A DNA stretch of 64,000 nt, taken from positions 4,912,643 to 4,976,642 of the forward strand of contig JACAXG010000007.1 in NCBI GenBank assembly GCA_018881555.1. Reading direction: 5' to 3'. Of this stretch, positions 12,346 through 26,100 are shown in pieces. The stretch is from Amblyornis subalaris (lineage: Eukaryota; Chordata; Aves; Passeriformes; Ptilonorhynchidae). Positions within the stretch are counted from its first letter, which is position 1. Every line of letters begins with the position of its first letter. Below the pieces are notes generated by a model. It did not search any database and had not been told where the DNA came from. It was given only the letters and a program-made list of their open reading frames with translations. Both the position numbers and the translations under genes were made by a program.

Positions 12346-15300
12346 TTATGTTGACACAATGCAGCTTTCAATGCTGCCTAGTTGACTTTGGTTGACTGAA
12401 GCGGTACTTTGTGTGGAGTAGAGGCTGAATAGAGTCAAACACTTTTCTTCCCTTGTCTCTTGGTCACACAGCATGCATGATGAGTTAGGAGCTNCTTTTG
12501 ATGCTTGTTGCATAACCATGTGTGCTACAGAAGACGCAACCTTTGTAAGGTTTACTTCTGGNGGCCTGCAGCAAACTCATGTCGTGTGTCCTGCTTTACC
12601 AGTCCTTAAAAGGCAGCCATTTTGGTGAGGGCTTTCTTTGGCCACACCGCANGGCTGGAGTAACAAAATATAATTAATTTTTATCAAGAAAGGTAATTTC
12701 CGAAATTCACAGGGTTTTGTGCTTGTTCATGTTTTGGTGTTGTACAAGTTCAGAAGTGCAGAACTTTCTAGCCTTGGAGAAATAAGAAAACTGTAGTTAT
12801 TTTTACTTAAGTTCAGTATTTGTACCCTAAGATGTAAAAAGGAAAAAAAGCGAGTGGGGAAGCAACACAAGTGAGTTCGACCAAAAATACAGAAGGCAAT
12901 TTAAAACATTAATTTGATCTTTTNAAATATATTATATATCTCAGAACTGCAATGGACTCTTCAAGTACCCCCATTGCAGCTAATACCATTTTGAAATGTG
13001 CATTAAAATATTGTTTGACTAGTTTGCCATGACTTCAAGATTTCTGCATGGTGGTGTAGTATTGTAGGTGTGGATTCAGGGTTAGTACCAATTTGTCACT
13101 GCTGCCAATATTCAATATTACACTATTGCAAAAGTGCCATTTCTTACCCTTGTGGTTCCCACTTCTTGGCTTCAGCCTTGTCAGTATATTCATAAGTTGT
13201 TTCTGACGTCCTGCAATTCGGTAGGGAGAAAANGAAAAACAACGAACCTTATAGCATGTGTAAATATCAATGAATACAACATTTATCCACACAGAAAGTT
13301 CTGNCACTGTAAAGACAGCTCTGAGATTTTACTAACAGCTTTACTAAAATTTCTACTCTTTCTTTACTACAGTTATGGAGGTTCTGAATTTCTTTGTTTG
13401 GGGTTTTTGTTTGTTTTGGTTTTTTTNCCCATTTTGTTTTGTTTAGCCTGGAAGTGTTAACTGATGTATAAAATAGGTTCATGTTCTATTATTTATTTGG
13501 AAAATCTGCTACCAGTTTCCACGGCAGCTCAGAGATCTAAAAAGGTGAATGAACTTTAAATATTTAAAATCCAGTGCCACCACAGATAGCATACACTGGT
13601 AATTCCAAAGAGGAGAATCATCTTATGGAAATTTGTTAAGTCTAATGCTTAGAGAAAAGTAAGAGATACTATCTGTATCTGCACAGATGAAGGGAGTAAG
13701 TCAGTTCCCACATGGACCTTCAGATCAGCACAGTGTTTATAGGCACGAAACAAGGGAGTATATCAGCTTAATGTGGACCCTTATACAATATACCTGTCTT
13801 TTTCCATATGACAAGATAAATTTGCAGATATAAGAAATATTTCTTAAANGCCAAGCTTTTCTGGCTTGCAAATTGCAAGATGTTTGTCATTTATCGTACC
13901 TTTTAGACCATTCTTGTGGCCTGTCACTACAGCAACTCCATTGGCTTCTACAGCAACACCTGGTCCTATCAGTAGCTTTATCCCATCAAANTTTCTTCAT
14001 AAATAATCCATGTGGAAGTGAATGTAGCTGTCATGTTAATTTGTGGCTAACCTGGTTCTGGCAAGTTTATAATTATATTTATGAAGCAAATAAAGCAGAT
14101 TGTTTTCTTTTTCTTCAGCGATGACTTAACATAAACTGACGGAAACAAATAAAAGAAGCTTTACCAATCACAGTCAAAGTAAAAAGAATGTCAGAATGTC
14201 ATGAGGATGTTCTAGTTACNGTCGCACAAATACATGCCTAAATCTGTCTGTCTGACCTCTAGTTAATATACACAGTGGTACTCTTTACAAAATATGCTTA
14301 CCTTCACAATTAATACTATATATGACCTTTGGTTGCTTAATGCCCTTCCTCCTCCACTTCCCCCTTCAACTCATTTCTAATCTTGCTGCTATCGTAGTCT
14401 CGTCCCCATCCCTTAAGGTTAGGGATAGCACCCACAGATGACAAAGTAACNTTTATGTTTAAAAATATTACCTTAAATCTAGAAGGACAGACTTGAGCTA
14501 AACTTCTGATCACCAGTCAAACTAAAAGTGGTTTGCATCTGCCTTGACTTCCAGTGCCTCCTCTCCAAATATGGTCTTAATTTTGTGGCAGACCTTTTCA
14601 TACAGAGNAAGAATTGCTAGCTTTAGAAGAAGTCGAAAATTCTCAGTTGTGTCGATGCTTTTTCATTGCTCTTGATACCTGAATGTATGGGTGGGACATA
14701 GCTGGAGCAATTGAAGTCTGCAATTCTACCTTTCTGTTGCTTTCACAGACACACTGATTAGAAAATACAATATTGCTGGTATAAAGTAGGGGCAAATAAT
14801 CTTAGACTGAAAATAAACTATTTGAGAAACTGTAAGGGAAAAGCGTGCCCACAGGACATAATATCCTCCAGAATTACTCCTTATACATCACTGTTCAAGT
14901 CTGATGAAAACTTTCTGATTACTTTCAGAGGAAGAGATGGTTATCTCTTTGGTCTAGATAAACAGCTAAGTTCACAAAATAGCGATTGCCATCAGTGGGC
15001 ACTGCAGTTTGGCACTGAAAAAGATATGCACATGACATAATTATGGTTCACATCTCTATACTTGTTTGACAAAGACTGTTTAAACTATTAGTAAATTTTA
15101 GGGATTATATTTCTGTTTGTATAGATATTCTGAACTATATCTCTCTGGCTAAGGAACTAAACTAATTTTATCTCTGAAAGGGTTCCTAAGGCATATGTTT
15201 AATGTATTTGANATTCTATTTTTACTGTTTCCTGTATTACAGGAGACCTTCATTAATTTAGGGCATTGTGACAGTTTTTGTAGCTCTCATCATAAAGAAC

Positions 15301-15438
15301 AATTTCTCTGTTCATAATTATACCTTCCTGCCAATTTTTCTTTCTGCCAGTCCCTGAAAAGAATTCTTTAAATACAGTATATATGACATGATTTACAAAA
15401 TCTAAGTAACCACATCAACTGAAATNAAAGTAAGGCTT

Positions 15439-15516
15439 TTTTCNGGAGTTAAATGAAGTCAGTGTGTACGAGACCTATTTTCAGGAGTTAAATGAAGTCA
15501 GTCTGTACAAAACAGC
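15439..15516. repeat. 39-bp tandem duplication, two copies
   Basis: The block ttttcnggagttaaatgaag followed by tcagtgtgtac (from 15439) is repeated from 15478 as ttttcaggagttaaatgaag followed by tcagtctgtac, with a period of 39 bases. About 31 of the 39 bases are alike, with one clear substitution plus one N; the last eight bases of each unit differ. This suggests a local duplication by replication slippage. Confidence 0.85.
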
Positions 15517-17532
15517 TACAACTCATGTAGGATCGTTGCCACAGAAAATTAGCTTCTTCAGTTTGCTGCCTCTTCCTTTACAAATGCCAGTTCAGTTAAG
15601 AAGTGTCTGTGAGTTTATATCCGTGTATATAATTCATAGAGGAATTACATCTGGAGATGCTGCCTGCTGAAATAGCTGACCTGCTTTTATCCCCTGAAGG
15701 ATATTCGTTCAACACATCCCCTGAAAAAAAGGATTTGCTTCCTCATCATAGNGTAATACTTACAACAATGAAACACACGCATAAAAATCTTGTTGAACTG
15801 AACAAGCCCATTAATGCAAGAGCAGTGAGAGAATGTAACAAAAAAAGAGACAGGAAAAAGAGCCTCCTTGTCAGCTTCCTCACCATGGTGTGAGGATGAG
15901 TCAGAGAGGACAGCCTGCTTCTGTCACTAGAATGCAGAGTCCAGCTGGTCACTCCGACCTTACCACTTCCAGTGTGTACAAAGAGAGGACACTCCCTATG
16001 AACTGTGTATCTCNTTAGCATTTTGGAAGAACTCTTTCCTGAAAGCTGAAGGGAGTTAAGAATATGGCTGACTGAGTAAAATTGTAGTTATTGATGTGCG
16101 TGTACAGGTGTGAGAATTTCTTGTCCAAGCAGCCTATTATGGGAAAATGAAGGAATTAGACCAGAGTAACTTTGAAAGATGTATCAGATTAAATAATCTT
16201 ACATTTATTTTATATCAGTTGAATAATTCACTGGTTAAAAATGTAATTACCACTGCATATGTATCCAATTAGCATATGATCATAAACAGTGTTCAAAACA
16301 GAATCCTTAAGGTATGGCTTGGAAAGGCTTTGTGATCCACGGGGGACAGGGTCCTAGCAGAGACAGTGTAAAGATTTGCTCTTGGCCAAACCAGTAGCGT
16401 TTCAGAAAAGAAACATCCTGCAGTTCTCTGCTCTTCTGAGGCTCAGTACCTGGAGGGGAACCAGAAACAACATGCCTGCTCTTTTGGCTGAGCACAGTTT
16501 CTGCTTGACATGTCTTGGGTTGTTCCTTCAGGAGACTGGCTTGTGGAATGAGTCATAAGTGTGGAGGTGGTAAGAATTCAGAAATCATCTACATAATGAA
16601 GAAATGAAGTAATTATGCCTGTACTTTAGTCTTTGCAGTGTACTGTAAATCTGCAACATTTGGCAGTGAAAAGAACTAAGTGTATCACCAAAACCAGCTG
16701 TATTATTATTCATACCTGGAATGCTTTTCCAGAGCAAATGAAGGTCAAGAAATGGATGGGGCGAGTGAGGGAATGATGCATCTCCACAGTCTTTATTAAG
16801 AACAATTAGGTTCAGATTTCACTTAACATTCCTCACAGATGTGTCTGTGCAAAAATGGTAACATTTCTCATCATCATTTTTAAGACTGTAACTTCTTAAA
16901 ATGTTACAGAAGTGTTCTGGTATGACTTTTCCCATTGTCTACGGTAGGACTGCTCATATGAAAACATGAGTGAGATTATTTGGTTATCTTTGAATTCTTG
17001 CTTAATATGTCTACTCAATTCTAATACCATCTGTCTTTAAGAATCAGTGTTTCTGTAATCTTGCCAGTTTTTTCTTTACTACTGCTAGCAATTTTAAAAT
17101 TTAAATTTGGAAAACACCATATACAGTCCTGCTGTTCCCTGTTTTCTTTTCCTTACATGGGTTGGAAAAGTATAAAATGACAAGTTTGTTTTGTGAGTAA
17201 AAAGAGATGGCTTTGAAAATTAACGAAGTCTTTGCCTAAATGTCCTTTTTGAGCAATTAAATTTGATTTGATGATGAAATAAGCATCAAGAATATCAAAT
17301 AAATTATCTATTACAATAAGGAATAACTCCTCCAAGTCGTACCTTAACAGCATCGTATGATTATTTGCCAATTCCTTACACACAACCTTATAAGTAACTT
17401 TCTAAACTTCAAGATTTTCAAGAAGTTACTGCAGATAATAAGTGAGCCAAGATAAATAAATCTTATTATCATTTCAGGGAGTTACTACAAATTTCTTAAT
17501 TTATAGCCACTTAACTGTGGTGGGAAAAAAAA

Positions 17533-17550
17533 TGAAAATAATTATTTTCA
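17533..17550. repeat. 18-bp AT-rich palindrome
   Basis: TGAAAATAATTATTTTCA reads the same on both strands. AT-only palindromes arise readily in this background; no role is proposed. Confidence 0.6.
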
Positions 17551-19217
17551 AAATTTTAAAAATTTATAAATTTGGTATTCATGGTATAGTGTCAGTAGTA
17601 ATTCTGTGCTGATATGGAATTGAGCAATGGTATGCTTATAACATACTGGAACGGCAAAAATTTATCCTAATTGTTAGCAACTACTCCAAACTATAGCAGT
17701 TTCACAACTATTTCTGAGCTAGTGAAAAGATGAAGTTTCTATTTGCATCATTTTGAATTTGCAGTATACATAGCAGCATACATTGTTTTTCTTCAAATTA
17801 TTGCCTTATTCAAAGTTACTATTTAATGATTATCTATATCTTCTCCTTGATTTACTTTGTAGGAAAATGTTGCACAGTGTCCAAGTGGCCTCAAATCTCA
17901 AAGCTGTTCCCCAAAATTTATCAGAATAGGTCTTAGGTGGAGAACTATTTGAGGTTATTATCCTTGTGTAGTTGATAAGTTGATTTAAGGTAGATAATGC
18001 TGTCCATCACTGAAACAAGGAAGCCTGTGGGACTGCAGAATCAGCTGACTGTAAATCTCGCTTTACATAGGAAAGTTCAAGTGTACATCTGAAATAATAG
18101 AAAATGCTCTACCCCAGATGTTCCCCAGCATAAAGCATAACATATTTTGATCAGAGAGTATCTAATGTTTGCAAACTTCATAAAATATACATATCCTTCT
18201 CTGTCTGATCTTAAAACACTTAGGCTTTAAAGAAATTATTACGATGTATCTCATGTTTATGTGGTTTTTCTGTTTTTATTACATTTTTGGGTAGAGAAGA
18301 AAAATAATAAAAGAACGTTGTAAAGAGAGAGGAAATTCTTGTTTATAAAATGAAAATGAGTAATAGAAAAAAAAATAAAATATAGAGGACCCTTAAATGT
18401 TTCTATAGGAATGTTTCCGTCTACAGCACACCTCAAACTAGGTGTTTTAAAGCTAGTTGTGAATAGAAATCCAATTCAGAAGATATATTGAACAGACTGN
18501 AGTGTCCTTGTGTATACACCTGGGGTTTCTTCCCATGGAAATNGAGGAGTGTGAAGATGGTGCATGGACATCATGCTGTAGCTCACTACCAGTAGTTGCT
18601 GGGTCCTGGTGTATCCCCTGGGAGCTCTGGTTATGGAATCAAATCCCACTTCAACTGAGCCTACAGCCTCGGCAGGGACTCTCACTTGGTGCTCCAGCTC
18701 TACCACCCCACTGCAGCTGCCATGGTGCTGAGATGTAACACAGAGCTCCCTCTGAAAATCATGGGGTGTTTGGAAGAATGATGACTAAAATTGTGCAATG
18801 AGGTGGACCTTAGTAACAAATTCAGGAATGACGGGAATACAGTATAATTTTCATTTAGGAAGGGCCTCCAGCTGTGCTTCAAAGTTATGGCAGTAACCAG
18901 ATTTCTTGGCTTCCTACTTTTATTTATGGTTATTTATCCTGGTCATCTGGTTTTATTTGTTCTGCAAACATTTACTGTTCTCCCAAGTAATTTTTCAACC
19001 TATTTAGCAGTTTACTTTTGAGAGAAACCTCTCAGAGGTTTGAATTGCTTTCAATTTTCAATAATTATCCTGAGGGAAGACATTCCGTTAATAATGAGAA
19101 TTTGGGGGAAAAAGAAGAGGAGCTTGACTTGATCTATTTGGCTGATGTGGTAGATGAGTTATTCAAAACATTTGTGTCTCGCAGTCATGGCTGTTTCTTC
19201 TTTCGTAATAGGTTGGT

Positions 19218-19240
19218 GGGGGGGATGGGATGGGGATGGG
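19218..19240 (+). other. G-quadruplex motif
   Basis: Four G runs of 7, 3, 4 and 3 are separated by identical two-base AT spacers, meeting the usual G3+N1-7 rule for an intramolecular G-quadruplex on the + strand with very short loops. The neighbourhood is otherwise unremarkable and AT-rich. The open frame crossing it (19018-19344, 108 codons) encodes no known motif. Confidence 0.7.
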
Positions 19241-20869
19241 AGAGTAGCACGAGGCGTTTTGAGGATCTGGAGGAAGGTTTTCATAGTGCAAAAGTGAAAA
19301 AGAAAGGTATTGGAATGCATAGCAGAGAAGTAGAGTTACTGTAGAGAGGGACAAGGGATAAAAGGATGTAAGCCATAAATNTATAGGAAGAAATTTGTTA
19401 GCCATACCACTCGTGTAAGAAGTAATTTAAATGCAGAAATTTTCTGGAGTTTCGGATCTTTTCATTAACCTGCAGGTTAGTGCTTTAAAAGAGCTTTCTG
19501 TAAATTCAGCACTTGATAGTTGTCTCCCATTGGTGCAAGACTTCCCTGTATTAGATTTGACACCTTTTTTTTTTTTTTTCCTTTCAGAATTAGTACCAAG
19601 TANCTCTATGCCACATGCACATTTCTCTATTATAGGCAAACCCCAGGAAGCTCATTAAGTTTTCTTTATGGCTCCTATGCACTGCTGGAGCCATACCTAA
19701 GTGGAGTGTTTGAGTGTCAGTGATTAGATACCATGAGGGTATATACTTCAGAAAATACCACAGTTGGCACATAGAGCCAGACAAGTGTAACAGCACAGCA
19801 GAGGAGCAGTTGTTCAGCAGGCATTTCACTTGCATAAACAGTAATACTTCCAAGTTCCTGACATTGGCTTCCACCTTCAGTAGTAAAACTGTTTCTGAAA
19901 GCGGTTCTGTGGAACCATGAAATATGACAGAGATCCTAAATTCAAGAGAATTGTGGAGGTCAAAGATGAGTTAAAAATGTTACTGTTCATAACTCTCTTT
20001 TGAATGCTTTGGTGCAAAATACTTCTCTGAAGGAAAATGCCCTTGTGGGAAANGTGATATTGGTGGAATATTTGATAGGTTATTGGTGGGAAAAAATCTT
20101 GTTGCTCAAATACTCAGGTTTAACACGATGCTTATCATAAAGACATTAAGCGACAGACCAGAGTAATGCCAACAGATTGGTTACTCCTGTCAGCTCTGTA
20201 ACTTTTATTGTGAGTTTTTTTTAATTCTTGTGCTGGTGACTGTGAGGAACTGATGCTAGTATCAAGGATCTTTGATAGTAGTCTGGTAAAAGTTCTACAG
20301 AGAAATAATATTTTCCTTCTTCCTTTATTCCTTCCCCTTTTCCCAAAATTTCTGATTGTCTGTTAACATTCTCGAATTGTTTCTTTCATAACCANTGATC
20401 CTTTCTATTTTAGATCTTACCCCTTTTTTCCGTAGCCAGACTGCTGTAGNTTCATTGCATAGTTTTTGTTGTATTTGACTGGATGGGCTGATCTTTCATA
20501 ATAAAATTAGTTTCCAACACTTATAAGAAAACCATAAGAAAATGACAGAGAAGATCATACTGATATCAGGCAGTATGGTGCACACACATGAGCACTTAAA
20601 AATGTTACCAGGCAGGGCCCATAAAAGTGCTTGTTCCTCCTGTATTTGAAATGTTAATACATTGCAGCTCACTATTGAGTAGTAGTCTGGCAATGCCATT
20701 AGCCACTGCATGCTGCTACCTGTATCAGTCTGACTCAGAAATGAAAATATATTTGAAACATCCATCGTCCTTGTTTAAATGGTTTAGGACTGTTTAAGTC
20801 ATGCTAAATAAATAAAATACAATAATTTTCCAAAGTTTTGCCACCTGCATGATTTTTGTAGGAGCTAAA

Positions 20870-21290
20870 TCTGCACCTTGTTGTGGTAGGGATGGCTGGG
20901 AGCAGGGGGATGCCTTCAAAGCCCCAGGAGGACAGAGCACGGCAGCTCCGCCACGGCCTCTCCACGCAGCCACCGAGCAGCCGGACAGTGCCGGGCACGG
21001 TCGGCACCTTTGCCGCCCACAGCCCAGAGCACGACTTGGCTTCCCCTTGGAGCTGGAATAACCATGAGCTGCTCTAATTTCTCTTGGCAGAAAGAGCTCC
21101 CTGGAGGCACTCCTCTGTTTCTGAATACTTTGTGTTAGTCGGAGACGCCGCTTGAGATACTCTCTGTCTCTGTGTCAAGGACAGGGAATACATTGCATAA
21201 AGCACTTTGCTCAGAGGCCTGTTAAAGGCACCTTTATGCCTCTAATGGACTAGAGCAGTGCACGAGGCATTAATCAGAGGACAGGAATGA
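20870..21290. promoter_or_regulatory. CpG-rich patch followed by an enhancer-like stretch
   Basis: About 11 CpGs fall within roughly 100 bases at 20937-21035 (for example cgggcacggtcggcacc). Next comes a stretch (21160-21290) with the look of a conserved noncoding element: ttgcataaagcactttgctc, an octamer/POU-like ttgcat, and aggcattaatcagagg. Small open frames on both strands are by-products of the GC content. Function is inferred from composition only. Confidence 0.35.
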
Positions 21291-22914
21291 TCCCCCTTCT
21301 TCTTTCAAGAAATATTAGTATCTCACAGACCACAGTTTCATTTTCTTACAGCACTTCACAAGCCAACTTCAGGACTTATTACTCAGGGACAGCAAGGGAT
21401 AAGAGCTTCACTGAGGCAATATATTTACTTCTAGGAAGAGTATCTTCTGTCAGTTCTCATTTTCTCCTTGCTTTTGAGCTTGCCAAGGAGCAGTTCTGGT
21501 GAGATCTGAAGGGAACCGTCACGAGAGGTCACTGTGACAGGACTCCCTAAGGAGGTCTCAGAGGGCCTCCAATAAGAGATAGGGGGACATTTTTTACTTT
21601 CTCTAACAGCTTCTACAAAACAAAAAAACCTCTTCTTCACTACCCCCAGTAATAACCCACAGATAAGGTATAAATCTGCAAGGTGGTATAATTTTTCCAT
21701 ACCTGAAACAAAATTAGAGACAAAACAATAATGGGTACAGAGCATAGATTATCTCCATGGCAATATATCATATACTTAGGAAACTAAAAGAAGTATGTTC
21801 ACCCATTGGTTTTTTTGTCTAACTAGATGCAAAAAAGACTCCTGAATTTCTCTAATCAGCTAATTTGATAGTGTTACTTTTTATTTTCTTGTTCTTTTTT
21901 GATATTTCCCCTTTCCTCCCTATATCTTCCCTTCTCTGTTAAATTGTAGTAATTAATTTTCATCCCAACTTGTGTTACTTTCTGGCCTTCAAATATAGGT
22001 GAAATTGCAGTTCTCAGCTTCTATATGAGACAGCTCTCCTGATAAGCATGAAATACCATAGAGATGTAGAAAGTGGGAAGGTTGAGCATATCTGTTTCCC
22101 CTTGGGCTCTTTCAGCAACTTCTGTGCTATTCTAGTTGGCCCTGGCCTGCTAATATCTGGTTAGAAACCAAGAGAATAAATGAACTCATGATGCATGAAA
22201 ATTTGGTACTGTCATTCCGTGCTTTTTATATTCTTTGTTTTGTAACACTGTTGCCGGTGTTGGTTTCCAAAAAAAAAAAAATCCGTAGCAAAATGCATCA
22301 CCTGTTACATTTCCACTTCAAGGAAAGGGCGGAGAGCACTTTCTTAAGAGACGGGTTCATCATCAAAGTAACGCACGAAAAAATGAAAGAAAACTTGCAA
22401 GAGAATGATAGAGATGTTGGTTGAAAAGGAGGTCAGCGTGAGGAGCATTCCTCTCAGACCCCAGCTGTCACCAACCCTCGATCGGGCCAGCTAGGGCCTT
22501 GTTTGCAGGAGTCTGGAGAATTTTCAAGGATGAGTTTGCACTGCCCCTCAGGATAACCCCTTCCAGCCCTGCTCTCCCATCACAATGACAAACTCTTTCC
22601 TCCAGCATCCACACTGAGAAGTGCTGGACTGCGTTATGTTCGTAGCTGAGTAGCTGCAGACTCTACAGAGGACAAAATTTCACTCTCTGAGCCAAAAAAG
22701 TTCACCTGCCTGTCCTTGCAATTCCCACACTGTAGGGCTGTTACCGTCTTGGTAGTCTTCTGCTTGATTTTCTCAAAATTCTCAACATCTCTTTCAAGCT
22801 GGAGAGTTCAAAAACTGGTGTTTCAGGTGAACCTCACCAAGTCCTGAGTCAGAATAAATGACCTGCTGGCTGTTTTCCTCCCAACCTGTGTGTGTGTGTA
22901 GTTCACCTCGTTAC
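21290..22914. other. Noncoding stretch, no feature recognised
   Basis: Short frames only. The block 22430-22760 is GC-richer, but I cannot align it to CR1 or any gene. Confidence 0.5.
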
Positions 22915-23112
22915 GGTGAGAGCACACTTTGTAGCTCATTTCCATCCACAGCGTGTGCCNGAGTGTTTCCAGAGAAGCTCGTGCTCTGCAGCTTCCAGCC
23001 TGTACTGACACACAAGGTTATTCTGCCCTAGGTGCAGAACTTTTTGCTTTTCTTTGTTGAACTTGAGCAGGCCCAATTCTGAAAGTCTTNGAGGTACTTC
23101 TGGACTGACTGG
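22915..23112 (-). mobile_element. Ancient CR1 fragment, antisense
   Basis: Read on the + strand, agagcacactttgtagctca, agcttccagcctgtactgac, aggtgcagaactttttgctt and tttgttgaacttgagcaggc follow, in order and at the expected spacing, the complement of the CR1 reverse-transcriptase C-terminal region (the part coding HMRRNMCALAAQ... and FNKAKCKVLHLG). The copy is therefore on the - strand. It has many substitutions, so it is an old insertion. The neighbouring stretch at 22700-22900 carries no convincing CR1 similarity. The small open frame on the - strand here (22823-23011) is a by-product of this repeat, not a gene. Confidence 0.75.
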
Positions 23113-26100
23113 GTAAAACTTCCTGCTCAGAGTTTGAACCTCTGAAATGTGTTAAATTTCAGACTTAGCCAGTTTAACCACATTGAATTAAGTTCATCAG
23201 AAGAGTGAGTCTCTTCATTGTTATTAGAGACACAATGAGCAGTCAATTTCTTTCCTCTTGCTAAAAAACAGCTTGAAGAAGAGTTCTGCTNAAATCTTTG
23301 CCTGATCTTGACCCATGTGCTCTAACTTGCCTTAACATCTATTCTTTATACTCCCAAAGGCCTGAGTTTTATATTCGTTTTTTGCTGTACTGAAATCAAT
23401 TCAGAACAGACTAACTCAAAAAAAGTTTCAGTTGTCCAGTTAAAAACAGGAATTCTGGATTCTGGCTGGCACATTCCAAGTATTACTAGTCTTGTAGGCA
23501 TAGTTAGTTCAAAGACTAATTTATTTCAGGTTCATCTTAAGCATCAGCAGTTTTTAAAGACAGCAGTAAATTCTGCTAGTAATTATTGCATTTTATTTCA
23601 TTAATCAACACAAAGCTATTCCTCAAATGCAAAAAAATAAAACCAGCATTGAGATCAGGGNTTTTTTTTTATTATTTTTATTGACTTAAAAGGTCTATTT
23701 CTCGTTTTACTTCACCACTGCATCATTTCGAAATCACTGAAGGCAAAGGTGTTGCACTAGTATAAAATCAATAAGAAAGGAGTTAAAAGGCCATACTTTC
23801 CACATGCAGTGAATGAGAAATGAAAGAGAGGTTTATAATATCATAAACCTTGGAACTGTGTCTGGTAATTATCCCTGCTATGGCCTGCCAGGGAAATGAC
23901 CACCATCTGTTGCTGCCCACCAGTGCCCTGAAAATACAATCAGGCTGTGAGCATTCGCTGGAACTAGCAGCAAACTAATCCTCTCCACTCCAGCTCTTCA
24001 GATTACATGTAATTACGTGTAAGATACAGGCTCAGGCCACACAGATTTTTGAGACTGGAGTTGTGAAGATTGAAGTAAATGACATTTCTCCCACACTCGC
24101 TGTTCAGCTTCCCCCTCTCTATCTGTATTTCATTGCTTCTTTTGTTTTCAAATTGCTGGCAAAAAATGGCTACCTGCCGAGGTTTGGGTGTGTTCTCTCC
24201 GGTTTGTGCTTTTAGAACTGGGACTTTTTATCATAGAGCCGCTTTGAGCTAAAGTTAATCTTTTTCTTTTTGAAACTGAGATAAAACTGCTTTTAAAATA
24301 AAGAAAATGTTTCAGGGTTCTGAGGGAGTTTCAGTAATATACACACATCTTTACGAGGAATATACAGGAACTAGACCATGGTAAGACAAAGTATGATAAA
24401 GAAATCTGCTGAAATGAAAGAATTTACAGTAGGAAGAAATAGCACAGAAAAGTTAGATTAGAAAAAGGAGGAGGTGAAACAAGAAGGGAGAGAATCTGTA
24501 AAAATATGGGGCAACACTAATCCTAGCTTGGCTATTTCTACATGTTTCTAACTTTCAAAAGGTGTGCCTTCACGGAAAATTTTTTTAGAAAAATAAAAAG
24601 AATAATAGAAAAAAATTCTAGATCCTAGCACGTTCCTGGTGCTTCACAGTACAGCAAAGAAATACCAATGTTTTCAACCAACAGCTTCAAAAATTAGAGG
24701 AATATGGAATTTAAGACAAAAATGGGCAAATGAACAAGGCAGACAGAAAGGAAGCTGCAGAGGGATTCCGCTTTATTTGCTCTCCCCCATTTTAGACGGA
24801 TTAAAGAATTATTAAAAATTAAAATGCAAAATCACTCTCAGACAAACCAAGTGAGAATGGCTTCAGCTGAACTGGATAATATCTGAGTCCCAGGGGACCT
24901 TCTTCTTCTTCATCTGTTTTTGGCTACAATATAAAGGGTCTCTGAATCATTTGGAGTGGTCTGCAGCAGTAATAATGTATTCCACAGAGCTATGCTGCTC
25001 ACCAGCAGAATGCAGGACAAGAGAGGCAAAGCCACTGGAGAAGCCTTTTTTTTAGTGTTAAATTAAGCACTTTGGTTTCTCTGAATGAAAACAAGATTTT
25101 GGTGGCATTAGATACAAGCTAATGATGAAAACAGGCTCTGTCATAAGGGGCATTTCCTGGGAGATAGCCATCAGAATTTTTGGTCAGCGTTTGGAGGCAC
25201 AAAGGGTACAGGGATCAAGCTGAACTCGACTAAATTGTGGAATTTGTGTTTGCAAAATCAGGCTTGTGAATATTTCAGAAGAATGTTGTAAAGTTTTGTT
25301 CATTTAATTGTGAAAGTGTCATTAGGGATTCAGGTGGAAAATGCTACATTAATAGACAGCGGTGTTACAAGGAAAAATAAATCCACAGGCCTTTCAGGCA
25401 ATAATGGGTACTGAACACACNGTTTCCAGTCCATGACACAGAAAACCCTGATCCATATGTAAATAGGGTGGGAAATAAAGGTTTGTATCACACAAAACCA
25501 ACCCAGTAGCCTGTATTAGGGGGTCCCGTATGTAATCCTGGAAGAGTGGAAACTTCCCNAACTCTCTTGCCTGCCTCCCAGGCTGGGTGGATGTTAGTCA
25601 GACACTCCTGTACGTGCTGTGGAAAATACAGCTGGTCCTGTGGAAGGAAAGAAAGCAAGAAGGCACCGTGGTCACTTCNAGCAGTGGGAGGCAGAGGGCA
25701 CAGTCCAAGGTATTCTCAATTGTATTGGTCTTCTGCGACAGTTGTTGTGGCTCTTAGCTTGTTTTTTCACCCCTCTGTGTCTTAGTGTCAAGTCCATGTT
25801 TTCCTTGTAATTATAAAATAATAAAGGAACCTCACAGAAGTTCTGGGCAATCATCTTGAGGTTTTAGCCCCAGTTCTCCACTGGCAGTATTTGTATTTTA
25901 GCCTAATTTCCTTCTCTCCAGTGATGTTGCTCCCCAGTTACATTGAAATAGGACTTTCTGAACTATCTGTATGGATAATGTATANATGCAAATTCAGCTA
26001 AACATATATTAAGCAATTTACTGCAAGTGCTGCAGTATGTACAAGGATGAAGATGGAACCTATCATGGATAAAAGACAGATCAGTGTAACATAGTTCTGT

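Larger units (their letters stand above)
12350..20860. other. AT-rich noncoding stretch
   Basis: Apart from the tandem duplication, palindrome and G4 motif listed separately, I see no gene. A somewhat GC-richer block at 18490-18740 carries short frames on both strands without motifs. A strong polypyrimidine-CAG sequence ends at 19587 and is discussed among the findings. Confidence 0.5.
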
